Assembly: GCA_002702655.1 (NCBI GenBank)
Contig: PABB01000033.1
Coordinates: forward strand, 1 to 64,000
Direction: 5' to 3'
Length of the DNA: 64,000 nucleotides
Source of the DNA: Planctomycetaceae bacterium
GTDB lineage: Bacteria; Planctomycetota; Planctomycetia; Pirellulales; Lacipirellulaceae
Of this stretch, positions 16,958 to 26,021 are shown one piece after another. Under the pieces are notes generated by a model. The model did no database searches. It was not told the DNA's origin and was given only the letters and a program-made list of their open reading frames with translations. How positions within the stretch are numbered: the first letter of the stretch is position 1; the number at the start of each line of letters is the position of its first letter. The position numbers were made by a program, and so were the translations under genes.

Positions 16958-18841
16958 ATGCGTCGCCCCCTGCAAATCTGGCTCGCCTTTGCCGCGTGTG
17001 CCGCGATCGTTGTCGCGGCGCTCGCTTGGCTGACGCGCGAGGCGGTGCGGGCGGACCTGGCGCGTTCCAGCGCCGATGCGCGAGAAGATCTGCAGCGGCG
17101 GATCAATCTGGCCCTGTGGCGGATGGACACCAAGCTGGCGCCGTTGTTGGCGTCCGAAGCGGCACGGCCGGCGTACTACTACGACGCATTGCTGCCCAGC
17201 GACAACGGCGGCGGCTACGGGGCGAGCGTGCAACCGTCGCCGCTCGCCGCGGGGGCGCCGGACAATGTGTTGTTGAACTTTGCCTGCGCGTCCAACGGCC
17301 AGTGGTCCTCGCCGCAAGCGACTCAACCCGCTCAGGAGATTGGCGGGTCGCAGAGCTGGCTCCCCGCGCAACAAGTCGCGGCCAATTCCAAACGGCTCAG
17401 CGAACTCGCCGCGCAAGTCAACGTGGCCGATCTGCTGAAGCAACTTCCCTCCGAGTCGCTCCCCAGCGCGACCGGTCCTCAAGAGCAACTCTCGTGGGAT
17501 CTGCAGACCGAGTCGCCCGGCTCGTTCTACGGCAACTATGCGTTCGTCGCGCCCAATTCCGCGCCGCCAGAAGCACAAGCGAATCAACAGGCCGGAGTCC
17601 AGGGGAAAGGTGCGTCCCGTGACGCACAGCAGGCGGCCCCACAGCAACTCGCCGGCGGGGGCGACAACGATCTGCAGCAGCGCTCCTCCCGGTATCAATC
17701 GGTCACGCAGCAGGAGTTTGTGAAGCAGCGGCGCGAGAACCCGTACAATGTCAGCTTCGAAAACGCCCCGGCCAACCGCGGCGTGGTCGAGGGCGTCAGC
17801 CGGCCGCTGTGGGTCGACGACGAGTTGTTGCTGGCCCGCCGCGTCACGCAGGGCGATCAGCAGCGCGTCGTGGGGAGCTGGCTCGATTGGCCGGCGATTC
17901 GCACCGATCTGCTGAGCGAGGTGAACGACCTGTTGCCCGACGCCAGCCTGCAGCCGGTCACCGACGTGGACGCGGCCGATCCCAGCCGCATGCTCGCCGG
18001 GATTCCCGCGATGATCGTGCCGCGCGAGAAGCTGCTGGCGTTCGGGATCACCCCCGCGATGACCTGGGCGCTGGCCATTGGGTGGACCGCGCTGGTGGTC
18101 GCGCTGGCCGCCGTGGCGGCGCTGCTGGCCGGGGTGATCGCGCTGAGCGAGCGGCGGGCGGCGTTTGTCTCGTCCGTGACCCACGAGCTGCGGACGCCGC
18201 TGACCACGTTTCGGATGTACGCCGAGATGCTCGCCGCGGGGATGGTGCCCAGCGAAGAGCGCCGCCGCGAGTATCTCGCCACGCTGCAGACCGAAGCCGA
18301 ACGGCTCTCGCGTCTGGTGGAAAACGTGCTGAGCTACGCCCGCCTGGAACGCGGCCGCCGCCCGGAGCGGGTCGACCGGCTCACGGCCGCGGCACTGCTC
18401 GATCGTTTTTCAGGTCGTCTACAACAGCGCGCCGCGCAGGCCGAAATGCAATTGGAGGTGCAAGTGGCGCCCGCCGCGGCCGACGCCAAGCTGCTGACCG
18501 ACGCGGGCGTCGTCGAGCAGATTCTGTTCAATCTGGTCGACAATGCCGCCAAGTACGCCGCCCGCGCCGACGACCGGCGAATTCATGTCGAGGCGACTGT
18601 CGACGCGAGCCGCGTGGACTTCACCGTCCGCGACCACGGCCCCGGCTTTGCCGCGGGTGCGCTGGCCCGCCGCGATGCGCCGTTTCGCAAGAGCGCCCAA
18701 GAAGCCGCCGAGTCGGCCCCTGGCGTCGGACTGGGCCTGGCGCTTTGCCGCCGCCTGGCGAAGCAACTGGGCGGGACGCTCAGCGTTGAGTCGGCGGAAA
18801 CAGGCGCAACCGTGGTGCTGCGACTCCCCCGCGATGCCTGA
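16958..18841 (+). CDS. Membrane sensor histidine kinase
   Basis: A 627-residue kinase starting MRRPLQIWLAFAACAAIVVA, the first membrane helix. A roughly 330-residue extracytoplasmic region follows, rich in Gln and Asn around 205-250. The second helix is near 365-395 (TWALAIGWTALVVALAAVAA). The H box is SSVTHELRTPLTTF with His near 410, the N box LFNLVDNAAKYA, G1 DHGPGF and G2 GVGLGLALC. All catalytic boxes are intact. It probably phosphorylates the OmpR-type regulator encoded just upstream. The signal is unknown. The upstream open frame encodes only repeat DNA. Confidence 0.92.
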   Translation: MRRPLQIWLAFAACAAIVVAALAWLTREAVRADLARSSADAREDLQRRINLALWRMDTKLAPLLASEAARPAYYYDALLPSDNGGGYGASVQPSPLAAGAPDNVLLNFACASNGQWSSPQATQPAQEIGGSQSWLPAQQVAANSKRLSELAAQVNVADLLKQLPSESLPSATGPQEQLSWDLQTESPGSFYGNYAFVAPNSAPPEAQANQQAGVQGKGASRDAQQAAPQQLAGGGDNDLQQRSSRYQSVTQQEFVKQRRENPYNVSFENAPANRGVVEGVSRPLWVDDELLLARRVTQGDQQRVVGSWLDWPAIRTDLLSEVNDLLPDASLQPVTDVDAADPSRMLAGIPAMIVPREKLLAFGITPAMTWALAIGWTALVVALAAVAALLAGVIALSERRAAFVSSVTHELRTPLTTFRMYAEMLAAGMVPSEERRREYLATLQTEAERLSRLVENVLSYARLERGRRPERVDRLTAAALLDRFSGRLQQRAAQAEMQLEVQVAPAAADAKLLTDAGVVEQILFNLVDNAAKYAARADDRRIHVEATVDASRVDFTVRDHGPGFAAGALARRDAPFRKSAQEAAESAPGVGLGLALCRRLAKQLGGTLSVESAETGATVVLRLPRDA

Positions 18842-18853
18842 GGCTGGCGATCG

Positions 18854-18862
18854 TGGTATAAT
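18854..18862 (+). promoter_or_regulatory. Extended -10 promoter for the Uma2 gene
   Basis: TGGTATAAT (18854-18862) is a consensus extended -10 element, TGn plus TATAAT, placed 39 bp before ATG 18902. No clear -35 box is seen, which is usual for extended -10 promoters. Confidence 0.5.
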
Positions 18863-18901
18863 TGCGGCATCGCACGTATCCCCGCCTCTCGCGCCGTGGC
18901 C

Positions 18902-19477
18902 ATGTCCGCTATTCCCGGCCCCAAGTCTCTGAGCCCCGAGGAGTATCTCGCGATCGAACGCGCGAGCCGCGAGCGGCACGAGTACTTCCAGGGCGAGATG
19001 TTTGCGATGGGCGGGGCGTCGCTAGCACACAATGAGATTGCCCTGGCCATTTCGAGCCGACTCTACAACGCCCTCCGCGATACTAGCTGCACCGTGGCCG
19101 CAAGCGATCTGCGTGTGAGGATTTCGGGCGCCGACCACTATGTTTATCCGGACATTGTCGTCACGTGCCAGCAGCCGCGCTTCGAAGACGACCAACTCGA
19201 CACGCTGATCAACCCGCAAGCGATCATCGAGGTCCTGTCCGAGTCGACCGAGACTTACGATCGCGGCAAGAAGTTCGAGCAGTATCGTCAGATCGAATCG
19301 CTGCGGGAATATCTGCTGGTGGCCCAGGACCGCGCGCACGTCGAGCGATTCCAGCGCGACGACAGCGGCGCTTGGGTGCTGACCGAAGCGACCGGGCTCG
19401 ACGCCGCGATTGAACTCGCTTCGATCGGCTGTTCGCTTCAGCTCGCCGAGGTCTACGCCCGCGTATTCAAGCAGTAA
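18902..19477 (+). CDS. Uma2-family (PD-(D/E)xK fold) nuclease-like protein
   Basis: A 191-residue Uma2/DUF820 protein. The signature runs SPEEYLAIERASRERHEYFQGE at the N-terminus. The putative catalytic residues are Asp in HYVYPDIVV and the Glu in AIIEVLSEST, followed by YDRGKKFEQYRQIESLREYLLV. The fold is that of restriction-type nucleases, but substrates of Uma2 proteins are unknown and many occur as dispersed paralogues. An extended -10 promoter lies upstream. ATG 18902 is preferred; GTG 18896 is in frame. Confidence 0.9.
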   Translation: MSAIPGPKSLSPEEYLAIERASRERHEYFQGEMFAMGGASLAHNEIALAISSRLYNALRDTSCTVAASDLRVRISGADHYVYPDIVVTCQQPRFEDDQLDTLINPQAIIEVLSESTETYDRGKKFEQYRQIESLREYLLVAQDRAHVERFQRDDSGAWVLTEATGLDAAIELASIGCSLQLAEVYARVFKQ

Positions 19478-19481
19478 CTGT

Positions 19482-19835
19482 ATGGCCGATCGTCGTGCAA
19501 ACGACCAGGGCGCGACACGGGCCGTGCGGCCGGCGGCGGTGCAGTTCGGCGTCCGCGACCTGTTGGTGCTGATGACGGTGGTGGCCGTGGCGCTGGTCTA
19601 TCCTGCCGTGGGAGCCTTTCTGGGGCTGGGCGCATTTCTGGCCTGCACGTCTGTCCTCCTGGCTCGCCTGGGCGCCGCGAGGACGCTGATTGTGGTTGGC
19701 GCGTTGCTGCTGCTCAATCGGATTGTGGCCCCGCTTGGCGGGGAGAACTCTCTCGATGTGCAGCTGATTATTCTCGGCGCCGGGACCTGGCTCGTGGCGT
19801 GGTTGCTTGCGCGCAGCGACGTCGAGTTGCCGTAA
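19482..19835 (+). CDS. Small hypothetical membrane protein
   Basis: A 117-residue protein with a polar start (MADRRANDQGATRAVRP) and a segment FGVRDLLVLMTVVAVAL, like the DLL(x)LxxVVA opening common in planctomycete membrane proteins. Three to four hydrophobic helices follow and it ends LARSDVELP. No function is recognised. It begins 4 bp after the Uma2 stop codon, so the two are probably translated from one mRNA. Confidence 0.65.
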   Translation: MADRRANDQGATRAVRPAAVQFGVRDLLVLMTVVAVALVYPAVGAFLGLGAFLACTSVLLARLGAARTLIVVGALLLLNRIVAPLGGENSLDVQLIILGAGTWLVAWLLARSDVELP

Positions 19836-19907
19836 TCGGCAGCCCGCTTGCGATTCCGCAACGTCCCCGCCTGCGGTATATTACCGGGTTCCGGCGACTT
19901 TGCGGTT

Positions 19908-20026
19908 CGCAAAGCCGCGACCGGTGGTCGCGGAAACCGGCGATTTTGCCGTCGCCGGTTGGAACCGCCGACCGCATGCCGCGACCGCCGGTCGCGGCTT
20001 TGTGCGGTCGATGCGACCGCCGGTCG
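19908..20026. repeat. Paired CCGCGACCnnnGGTCGCGG palindromes before alaS
   Basis: One copy reads inward from GCAAAGCCGCGACCGGTGG (19909-19927). The mate at 19980-20004 ends GGTCGCGGCTTTGTGCG. A third, shorter palindrome, GCGACCGCCGGTCGC, is at 20012-20026. A pyrimidine-rich stretch with repeated CTCTGACCTCT-like words then runs up to the alaS start codon. Confidence 0.8.
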
Positions 20027-20067
20027 CCCCCCAACCTCCGACCTCTCGCCTCTGACCTCTCTCGCAG

Positions 20068-22887
20068 ATGCAAACCAACGAACTTCGCGAAAAGTACCTC
20101 GCCTTCTTCGAGTCCAAGGGCCACCGCCGCGTCGGCAGCGACGTGCTGGTGCCCACGTGGGATCCCAGCGTGCTGTTCACCCCCGCGGGGATGAACCAGT
20201 TCAAGGATCACTTTCTCGGCAAAGTGAAGCTGGACTTCACCCGCGCCACGACCTGCCAGAAATGCCTGCGCACCGGCGACATCGATAACGTGGGCCGCAC
20301 GGCGTACCACCACACGTTTTTCGAGATGCTGGGCAACTTCAGCTTCGGCGATTACTTCAAGCGCGAGGCGATCAACTGGGCGTGGGAGTTTCTCACGGAC
20401 AAGAAGTGGCTGGGCATCGACCCGGCGCGGCTGACCGTGACCGTGTACAAGGACGACGACGAAGCGGCGGAAATCTGGGCCAAGGACATCGGCCTGGAAA
20501 GCAAGCGCATCGAGCGGATGGAGGAGGACGAAAACTTCTGGCCCGCCAGCGCGCCCAGCCAGGGCCCCGACGGCGTCTGCGGCCCGTGCAGCGAAATCTA
20601 CTTCCACCCCGACGCGGGCAAGAGCGTCGAGATCTGGAACCTGGTGTTCACGCAGTTCAATCGCGTCGGCGATCCGCCGGACAACCTGCGGCCGCTGCCG
20701 TCGAAGAACATCGACACCGGCATGGGGCTCGAGCGGACCGCCGCCACGCTGCAGGGCGTGCCGACCAACTACCACATCGACAACCTCATGCCGATCGTCC
20801 AGGCGGCCGCCGACGTGTGCGGCGTGAAGTACAGCCTGGAGAGCGAAGACGGCCGCCGGTTGCGCCGCATCACCGACCACGTGCGGGCGTGTACGTTTGC
20901 GGTGCATGAAAACGTGTACCCCGGCGCCAACAAGGAAAAGTACGTGGTCAAGCGGCTGCTCCGCCGCGCGGTGCTCGACGGCCACCAGATGGGCCTGCGC
21001 GAGCCGTTCTTGTGCAAGCTGGTCCCTGCGGTCGTGGCGGCGATGAAGGCGCCGTACCCCGAGTTGACCGAAACCGCCAAACGCGTCGCCGACGTGATTG
21101 CCAAGGAGGAAGCGAATTTCTTCGGCACGATCGACGCGGGGCTCAACCGCATCGACCGCGTGTTCGACGACATGCGCACCGGCAACCGCACCAAGGTCGA
21201 CGGCGGCGTCGCGGCCGAGCTGTATCAAACCTACGGCGTGCCCCCGGAGCTATTCGAAAACCTCGCCGCCGAGCACGGGCTGGCGTTCGACTGGGACGGC
21301 TACCTGGCCGCCATGGAAGAGCACGGCGAGGCGTCGGGCAAGGTGCAGCACACCGTGATGGGCGCTCGTGGCCCGATCGACTCGCTCAAGCACGCCCTGC
21401 ACGACACCGAGTTCGTCGGCTACGAAACCACCGACTCCGCCGCCGTGGTCAAGGGCATCGTCGTGGGCTCCGCGCCCGATGACAAACTGCTGGACAGCTA
21501 CGACGGCGTGGGCAGCGACGCCCCCGTGCGGCTCGTGCTGGACCGCACGCCGTTCTACGGCGAAAGCGGCGGCCAGGTCGGCGACACGGGCGAGATCATC
21601 GGCAAGGATTTTGAATTCCGTGTCACCGACACTCAAAAGGACGGCGCCCTGGTGATTCACCACGGCAAGCTGCTGCGGGGAACCATGCACGAGGGCGCGG
21701 CTGTGAAGGCGGTCGTCGACGACGGCCGCCGCGAGGGGATCCGCCGTGCGCACTCCGCCACGCACATCCTGCACTATGCGCTGCAGAAGAATCTCGGCTC
21801 GCACGCCCAGCAGCAGGGTTCGAAGGTCGACGAGGACTGGCTGCGGTTCGACTTCACCAACCTGAGCCCGGTCGACGAGGAGCAACTCGCCGCGATCACC
21901 GCCGACGTGGAGGCCAAGGTGGGCGCTGGCGACGAAGTGAAGTGGGACACGGTGCCGCTGGCCGAAGCGCGGGCCGCGGGCGCCATGATGCTGTTCGGCG
22001 AGAAGTACCCCGACCCCGTGCGGATGGTGTCGATGGGCGCGTTCAGCAAGGAGTTGTGCGGCGGGACGCACCTCAACTCCACGGCCGATGTGGGCGAGTT
22101 TGAGCTGCTCAGCGAGGAGGGCGTCTCGGCCGGCACGCGGCGGATCACGGCGCTTACCGGCCGGCGGGCCGCCGAGCACCGCGCGGCGATTGCGGCGGCG
22201 CTGGCTGACGCAGCGAAGCAACTGGGCGTCGAGCCGGCGGGCGTCGTGGCCGGCGTCACGGCCTTGCTGGCCAAGCAAAAGGGGCTGAAGAAGCAACTGG
22301 CCGGCGCTGGCGCCGAGCCGGCGGCGACCGCCGCCAAACCGGCCAAGTCCACCGGCGGCCAGCTCGATTACGCCGCGCAAAAAGCCGCGCTGGCCGAGGC
22401 GGGCCGGCTGCTTTCGGTCGCGCCGCTGGCGGTGCCCGAGCGGGTGGCGGCGTTGGCCGCCGAGGTGAAGCAACTCGAGCAGCAACTCGCCGAGCGCGCC
22501 GCAGCGGGGCCGCTCACCGGCGATGCGCTCATCGAACGCGGCGAGAAGGTCGGCCAAGTGACCGTCGTCTGCACTGAACTGCCGGGAGTCGACCCCAACT
22601 TGATGCGCCAGCTCATTGACCAGGTGCGGCAGAAGGCGTCGCCGGCGGCCGTGCTGCTGGCCAGCCGGCAGGGCGACGACAAGGTCACGCTGGTGGCGGG
22701 CATCTCAAAGGAACTGCAGGACCGCGGCGTCAGCGCCGGCAAGTGGATCGGCCCGGTTGCCAAGGCGGTCGGCGGCGGCGGCGGCGGACGGCCCGACATG
22801 GCCCAAGCCGGCGGCAAAGAACCGGCCAAGCTGCCCGCCGCGCTGGAAGTCGCCCGCACCACGATCGCCGGCATGCTGGGGGCGTAG
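20068..22887 (+). CDS. alaS: Alanyl-tRNA synthetase
   Basis: A 939-residue class II synthetase that charges tRNA-Ala in the cytoplasm. Class II motif 2 appears as TFFEMLGNFSFGDYFK and motif 3 as GMGLERTAATLQG. The editing domain keeps HSATHILH and CGGTH (zinc-binding His/Cys set). The C-terminal DHHA1-like domain includes VTLVAGISKEL and GGGGGGRPDMAQAGG. The protein is somewhat longer than the usual 875 residues because of an Ala-rich insert near 745-790. ATG 20068 begins MQTNELREKYLAFFESKGH, the canonical N-terminus. No stem-loop or T-box was seen upstream. Confidence 0.98.
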   Translation: MQTNELREKYLAFFESKGHRRVGSDVLVPTWDPSVLFTPAGMNQFKDHFLGKVKLDFTRATTCQKCLRTGDIDNVGRTAYHHTFFEMLGNFSFGDYFKREAINWAWEFLTDKKWLGIDPARLTVTVYKDDDEAAEIWAKDIGLESKRIERMEEDENFWPASAPSQGPDGVCGPCSEIYFHPDAGKSVEIWNLVFTQFNRVGDPPDNLRPLPSKNIDTGMGLERTAATLQGVPTNYHIDNLMPIVQAAADVCGVKYSLESEDGRRLRRITDHVRACTFAVHENVYPGANKEKYVVKRLLRRAVLDGHQMGLREPFLCKLVPAVVAAMKAPYPELTETAKRVADVIAKEEANFFGTIDAGLNRIDRVFDDMRTGNRTKVDGGVAAELYQTYGVPPELFENLAAEHGLAFDWDGYLAAMEEHGEASGKVQHTVMGARGPIDSLKHALHDTEFVGYETTDSAAVVKGIVVGSAPDDKLLDSYDGVGSDAPVRLVLDRTPFYGESGGQVGDTGEIIGKDFEFRVTDTQKDGALVIHHGKLLRGTMHEGAAVKAVVDDGRREGIRRAHSATHILHYALQKNLGSHAQQQGSKVDEDWLRFDFTNLSPVDEEQLAAITADVEAKVGAGDEVKWDTVPLAEARAAGAMMLFGEKYPDPVRMVSMGAFSKELCGGTHLNSTADVGEFELLSEEGVSAGTRRITALTGRRAAEHRAAIAAALADAAKQLGVEPAGVVAGVTALLAKQKGLKKQLAGAGAEPAATAAKPAKSTGGQLDYAAQKAALAEAGRLLSVAPLAVPERVAALAAEVKQLEQQLAERAAAGPLTGDALIERGEKVGQVTVVCTELPGVDPNLMRQLIDQVRQKASPAAVLLASRQGDDKVTLVAGISKELQDRGVSAGKWIGPVAKAVGGGGGGRPDMAQAGGKEPAKLPAALEVARTTIAGMLGA

Positions 22888-22914
22888 TGCGTAGCGGGCG
22901 ATCGGGCGTGGATG

Positions 22915-23032
22915 ACTTGTGTGCCACGGCTCTGTGAGCCGTGCGCGCGGGCGCCACTGCTGGCTTGTCCAGCAGTGGGCTCCGTGTACTCGCTTCGCAC
23001 TGCTGGACAAACCAGCCGTGGCACGCAGACAC
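22915..23032. repeat. Dispersed inverted repeat, GTGCCACGGCT / CACTGCTGG family
   Basis: TGTGCCACGGCTCTGTGAGC at the left faces CCAGCCGTGGCACG at the right. Inside are CACTGCTGG...CCAGCAGTG palindromes and a GTGTACTCGCTTCGCACTGC segment. Related copies lie at 33880-33955 and, partly, 36988-37018. Together with featureless sequence to 23336 it fills the 449-bp gap after alaS. Confidence 0.8.
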
Positions 23033-23336
23033 CGAGCAGGTGGTGCGCGTGCCTTTCGCACTTCGTCGATCGACAATGGTCATATTGTCTTGCACCGGTG
23101 CTAGCACGCGCTGCCTCGCCCCGCGCCCCACTGCTTGCCGCACGTTCGAAAGTATTTCGCGCAAATTGAATTCCCGGAAAGAAAACCACGCTTGGTCGAT
23201 CGCGGTGTGCGCGGTTAGATTGAGTTGCAGTTGGACTTGTCTTGCCGGAACGGACCACACCTACTGCTTGCAAGGCGCGCCTCCCTGGGCCCGCAACGGG
23301 CTCATCGCCCTGGCCTTGCACTATGGAGAACTCGTC

Positions 23337-23741
23337 ATGGTCGACGTACGAACGAACACAGCAGAAGATTGGGCGGTCGACGTCGACCGGGGCCCTGATT
23401 GGCTGTTTGTGAAACTCCATCCCGGCAAGACCGACCCCGGCGAAGTCGCCGAGAAACTCCTCTCGGTCGCCGACAAGCACTTCATCTACCGGATGGTGCT
23501 CGAGATGGACGAGGTCGACTTCATTCCCAGTCGACTCATCGGGCAACTCGTCATGCTGCAGAAGCGCGTGCTGCAACGGCACGGCATGCTGCGATTGTGC
23601 CAACTGAAGGACGATTGCGCCGAAGCGATCCACCTCTGCCGGCTGGACGGCGCGCTGCCCAACTACGGCAGCCGCGAAGACGCCGTGCTGGGCCGCGGCG
23701 TGAAGAACGTCGACGACTCGTGCGTGGGCACCACGGCGTAG
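23337..23741 (+). CDS. STAS-domain protein (anti-anti-sigma-factor-like)
   Basis: A 134-residue single-domain protein. It has the STAS layout: strands around VDRGPDWLFVKLHPG, then FIYRMVLEMDEVDFIPSRLIGQLVMLQKRV and GMLRLCQLKDDCAEAIHLCRLDG. The usual phospho-acceptor Ser in the DxSG-like loop corresponds to DFIPSRLIG. Such proteins regulate anti-sigma factors or stressosome-like partners; none is encoded nearby. The start at 23337 has GGAGAA about 8 bp upstream. The longer open frame starting at 22941 encodes repeat DNA. Confidence 0.82.
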   Translation: MVDVRTNTAEDWAVDVDRGPDWLFVKLHPGKTDPGEVAEKLLSVADKHFIYRMVLEMDEVDFIPSRLIGQLVMLQKRVLQRHGMLRLCQLKDDCAEAIHLCRLDGALPNYGSREDAVLGRGVKNVDDSCVGTTA

Positions 23742-23824
23742 CGCAAGGCGTTTCCGTCTTTGGCGGGCCCAGGCTGCGATCAGCCCGCGACGGCAAGGGG
23801 GCGAAGGCCTGAAGGGCCGGTTTT

Positions 23825-23855
23825 ACGAATGCCCAGGGCGCAGCCCTGGGTCTTG
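23825..23855. terminator. Palindrome between convergent genes, possible bidirectional terminator
   Basis: CCCAGGGCGCAGCCCTGGG (23832-23850) is a near-perfect palindrome, with TTTT just before it on the plus strand (23821-23824). It sits between the STAS gene and the convergent glycoside-hydrolase-like gene. The T-tracts are short, so termination is a guess; it may equally be another dispersed palindrome. Confidence 0.4.
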
Positions 23856-23894
23856 TGGCGCCATGCCACGACGGTAGCCCTGCAGGGGCGCGCT

Positions 23895-25256
23895 TCAGTC
23901 CCGGCGCGCATCCAACTCGAGAATCAGCGGATGATCGTTCAGCTCCAACGCGACTGAGCGAACGTGCGTGTGCGTCTCCAACGCCGCGACGCCCTGGGTG
24001 GGGTCGTAGATCGTCACCGCCGCCGGCGCGGCCAACTCCAGCGTCACGCGGTCGACGCCCTCCAGCCGCTCGCCCCATACGACCAATTGCAGCACGCCGT
24101 CGCTGCGGACCAGCAGCAGGTCGTGGACCGTCTCCGGCGGATCGATCAGGCGGTAGTCGAGCTTCGCGGTCGAGCCCTGCGCGCCCGCCGCGTTTCCGTC
24201 GTCGGCCAGAATCGTCGTCAGATTGTGCAGGTACTCGGCCGCCAGCCGCGGCTGGTAGTCGCGGTCGTAGTAGCCGAACTGCTGGTTGCCCCCTTCGTCC
24301 GTGCGATCGCGCAGCAGATAGACGCAGGTGTGCGACCAGCCGCGTTTGAACTGGGCGAGAAACAAGTTCAGCAAATCGAGCGCGTGCCGCTGCTCGCTGA
24401 TCGCGCCGCCGATCGTCGTGCCGGTCTCGGTGGTCACGCGGGGCAGGGCGTCGAGCTGGTGCTGATCGTAACCGGGAAACTTCTTCGCCCAGGTGAGGCC
24501 GTGATTGCCGTACAGCCCGTCAACACGGCACTCGGGCGACGGGTCGGCGGCGTTCCACACCTTGTTGTCCGCGGGCACGGGAGAGGCGGGATGGTAGAAG
24601 TAATTGTGGCAGTTGGCGGCGTCGGCGAACTGCGTGCCGGCCGGCAGCAGCGTGTTGGCGCCCGGGGGGATGGTGAGAAACTGCAGCCCCACGTTGTCGC
24701 GCTGGGCGCCTGCCTCGGAGATCGTCCACACCGGATAGTCGCGCAATTGGGGATCGGCTTTCACCGCGGCGTACATGTCGCGCTGCAGCTTGGCGACCGG
24801 CAGCCACGTGGTGGCGTCGCCGCCGCCGCGCTCGCCCTGGTAAGTCACGCCCCAGTTGTTGGGCTCGTTGTTGCCCTCAAACGCCAACAGCGCGCCCGCG
24901 TCAGCCAGCGGGCGAGCCGTCCTTAGCAGTTTCTCAATATCCGTGCCGCCGCTCACCAGCCCCCAACTGAACCGCACGCCGGTCGCCTCGTGCAGGTCGA
25001 GATAAGTCTGCAGCGTGGTCGGTCCGTCGTCGGACAGCCCCTCGATCCCCCCGCGAACCCAGCGGAAGCCGCAGTGGCGAATCATCTCGATCGTCCGCTC
25101 GAGCGGCTGCCCCCGATTGGGAAACGTCGTGTTGACGCCGATGCTGTCGAGGAACTGGGTCGTGGGCACGACCGCGGTGGGCTCCCCATACGCAGCGGGC
25201 GCCGCGGTCAGCAGACTCGCGAGAGCCAAACAGCAGGGCAAAGTCGTGAATCGCAT
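23895..25256 (-). CDS. Exported glycoside-hydrolase-like (clan A TIM-barrel) protein
   Basis: A 453-residue protein with a signal peptide (cleavage near AAYGEP). The TIM-barrel reads SIGVNTTFPNRGQP, CGFRWVRGGIEG, LLAFEGNNEPNNWGV and VTTETGTTIGG. The Glu in GNNEPNNW (NEP-type acid/base) and the Glu in TTETG (nucleophile) match the spacing of clan GH-A enzymes such as GH5 or GH39. The C-terminal 100 residues form a beta-domain. The exact family and substrate are unknown. GGAGGAA directly upstream of ATG 25256 is a strong ribosome-binding site and fixes the start, excluding the longer frame to 25403. Confidence 0.78.
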   Translation of the reverse strand: MRFTTLPCCLALASLLTAAPAAYGEPTAVVPTTQFLDSIGVNTTFPNRGQPLERTIEMIRHCGFRWVRGGIEGLSDDGPTTLQTYLDLHEATGVRFSWGLVSGGTDIEKLLRTARPLADAGALLAFEGNNEPNNWGVTYQGERGGGDATTWLPVAKLQRDMYAAVKADPQLRDYPVWTISEAGAQRDNVGLQFLTIPPGANTLLPAGTQFADAANCHNYFYHPASPVPADNKVWNAADPSPECRVDGLYGNHGLTWAKKFPGYDQHQLDALPRVTTETGTTIGGAISEQRHALDLLNLFLAQFKRGWSHTCVYLLRDRTDEGGNQQFGYYDRDYQPRLAAEYLHNLTTILADDGNAAGAQGSTAKLDYRLIDPPETVHDLLLVRSDGVLQLVVWGERLEGVDRVTLELAAPAAVTIYDPTQGVAALETHTHVRSVALELNDHPLILELDARRD

Positions 25257-25265
25257 GTGTTCCTC

Positions 25266-25365
25266 CGCGGAAGCCCGTTGGCTATCGGCTGTCAGCTTTT
25301 GGCTCTCGGCCAGAGGCGAGCTTTCCTTGGCCGACAGCCGAGAGCCGATAGCCGACAGCCCCAAG
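25266..25365. repeat. Dispersed inverted repeat, GGCTATCGGCTGTCAGC family
   Basis: GGCTATCGGCTGTCAGC (about 25270-25286) faces GCCGAGAGCCGATAGCCGAC (about 25336-25355), forming an imperfect stem. The same words occur at 29252-29283 and, in a shorter form, at 33973-33995. The element separates two minus-strand genes. Confidence 0.7.
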
Positions 25366-25374
25366 GCCCGCCCG

Positions 25375-25920
25375 TCACACATCCAGCGCCGGCAGTCCGT
25401 CAATGCTCCTGCGGTTGTTCTTCTGCTGATACTCGCGCAGCGCGTCGGGGCCTTTCTGCTCGGCCCACGCAGTCAGTTGCGTCCGCTCGTCCAGGAACTC
25501 GTACCGCGGCACCCCGAAGCCGCACGAGTCGCTGATCCGCTCGCAACGCACGCGGATAATGGACCGAATGCCCGGCAACGCGGGCAATTGCCCAGCCAGC
25601 GCGGCGAACTCGTCGTCTCCCGGCAGCACCACGTCGCCCCGGCCGTGCAGTCGCAAGATGTTCGGCGCCCCCGCAAACGCGCAGAACATCAGCACGATCC
25701 GGCCGTTCTCGCGGAGGTGGGCGATCGTCTCGGCCCCGCTGCCGTTCAAGTCGAGCCAGGCGACGGTGTGCTCGTCGATGATCCGCAGCGAGTCGAGCCC
25801 CTTGGGCGACAGGTTGATGTGCCCGTCGGCCGCCAGCGGCGCCGTGGCCACGAAGAACATCTTCTGCTGGCCGATGAACTCGGCCACTTTGTCGGTGATC
25901 GCCGCGTGCGTGTCGCCCAT
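25375..25920 (-). CDS. Pyridoxamine-5'-phosphate-oxidase-like flavin-binding protein
   Basis: A 181-residue split-barrel protein. The N-terminal signature is FIGQQKMFFVATAPLAADGH, then INLSPKGLDSLRIIDEHTVA and GSGAETIAHLRENGRIVLMF. This matches the PNPOx-like general stress or FMN-binding family. Such proteins bind FMN or F420 and reduce small substrates; the substrate is unknown. The C-terminus includes DSCGFGVPRYEF. ATG 25920 begins MGDTHAAITDKVAEF, as expected for the family. Same strand as its neighbours. Confidence 0.87.
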   Translation of the reverse strand: MGDTHAAITDKVAEFIGQQKMFFVATAPLAADGHINLSPKGLDSLRIIDEHTVAWLDLNGSGAETIAHLRENGRIVLMFCAFAGAPNILRLHGRGDVVLPGDDEFAALAGQLPALPGIRSIIRVRCERISDSCGFGVPRYEFLDERTQLTAWAEQKGPDALREYQQKNNRRSIDGLPALDV

Positions 25921-26021
25921 GGCGGGCCTCCGTGGATTCTGGAACCGCGAAAGTCGCGAAAAGCCGCGAAAACCCAATGTCCGGGGCGCCGGGAGTCACT
26001 CAACTCCACCTTTGCCGGATC

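Noticed and set aside
19768-21228. A 486-codon minus-strand open frame opposite alaS
   Set aside because: It runs through palindromic repeats and antisense to conserved alaS motifs; no protein features.
22941-23336. N-terminal extension of the STAS protein in the same open frame
   Set aside because: It encodes the dispersed inverted repeat; the ribosome-binding site and domain begin at 23337.
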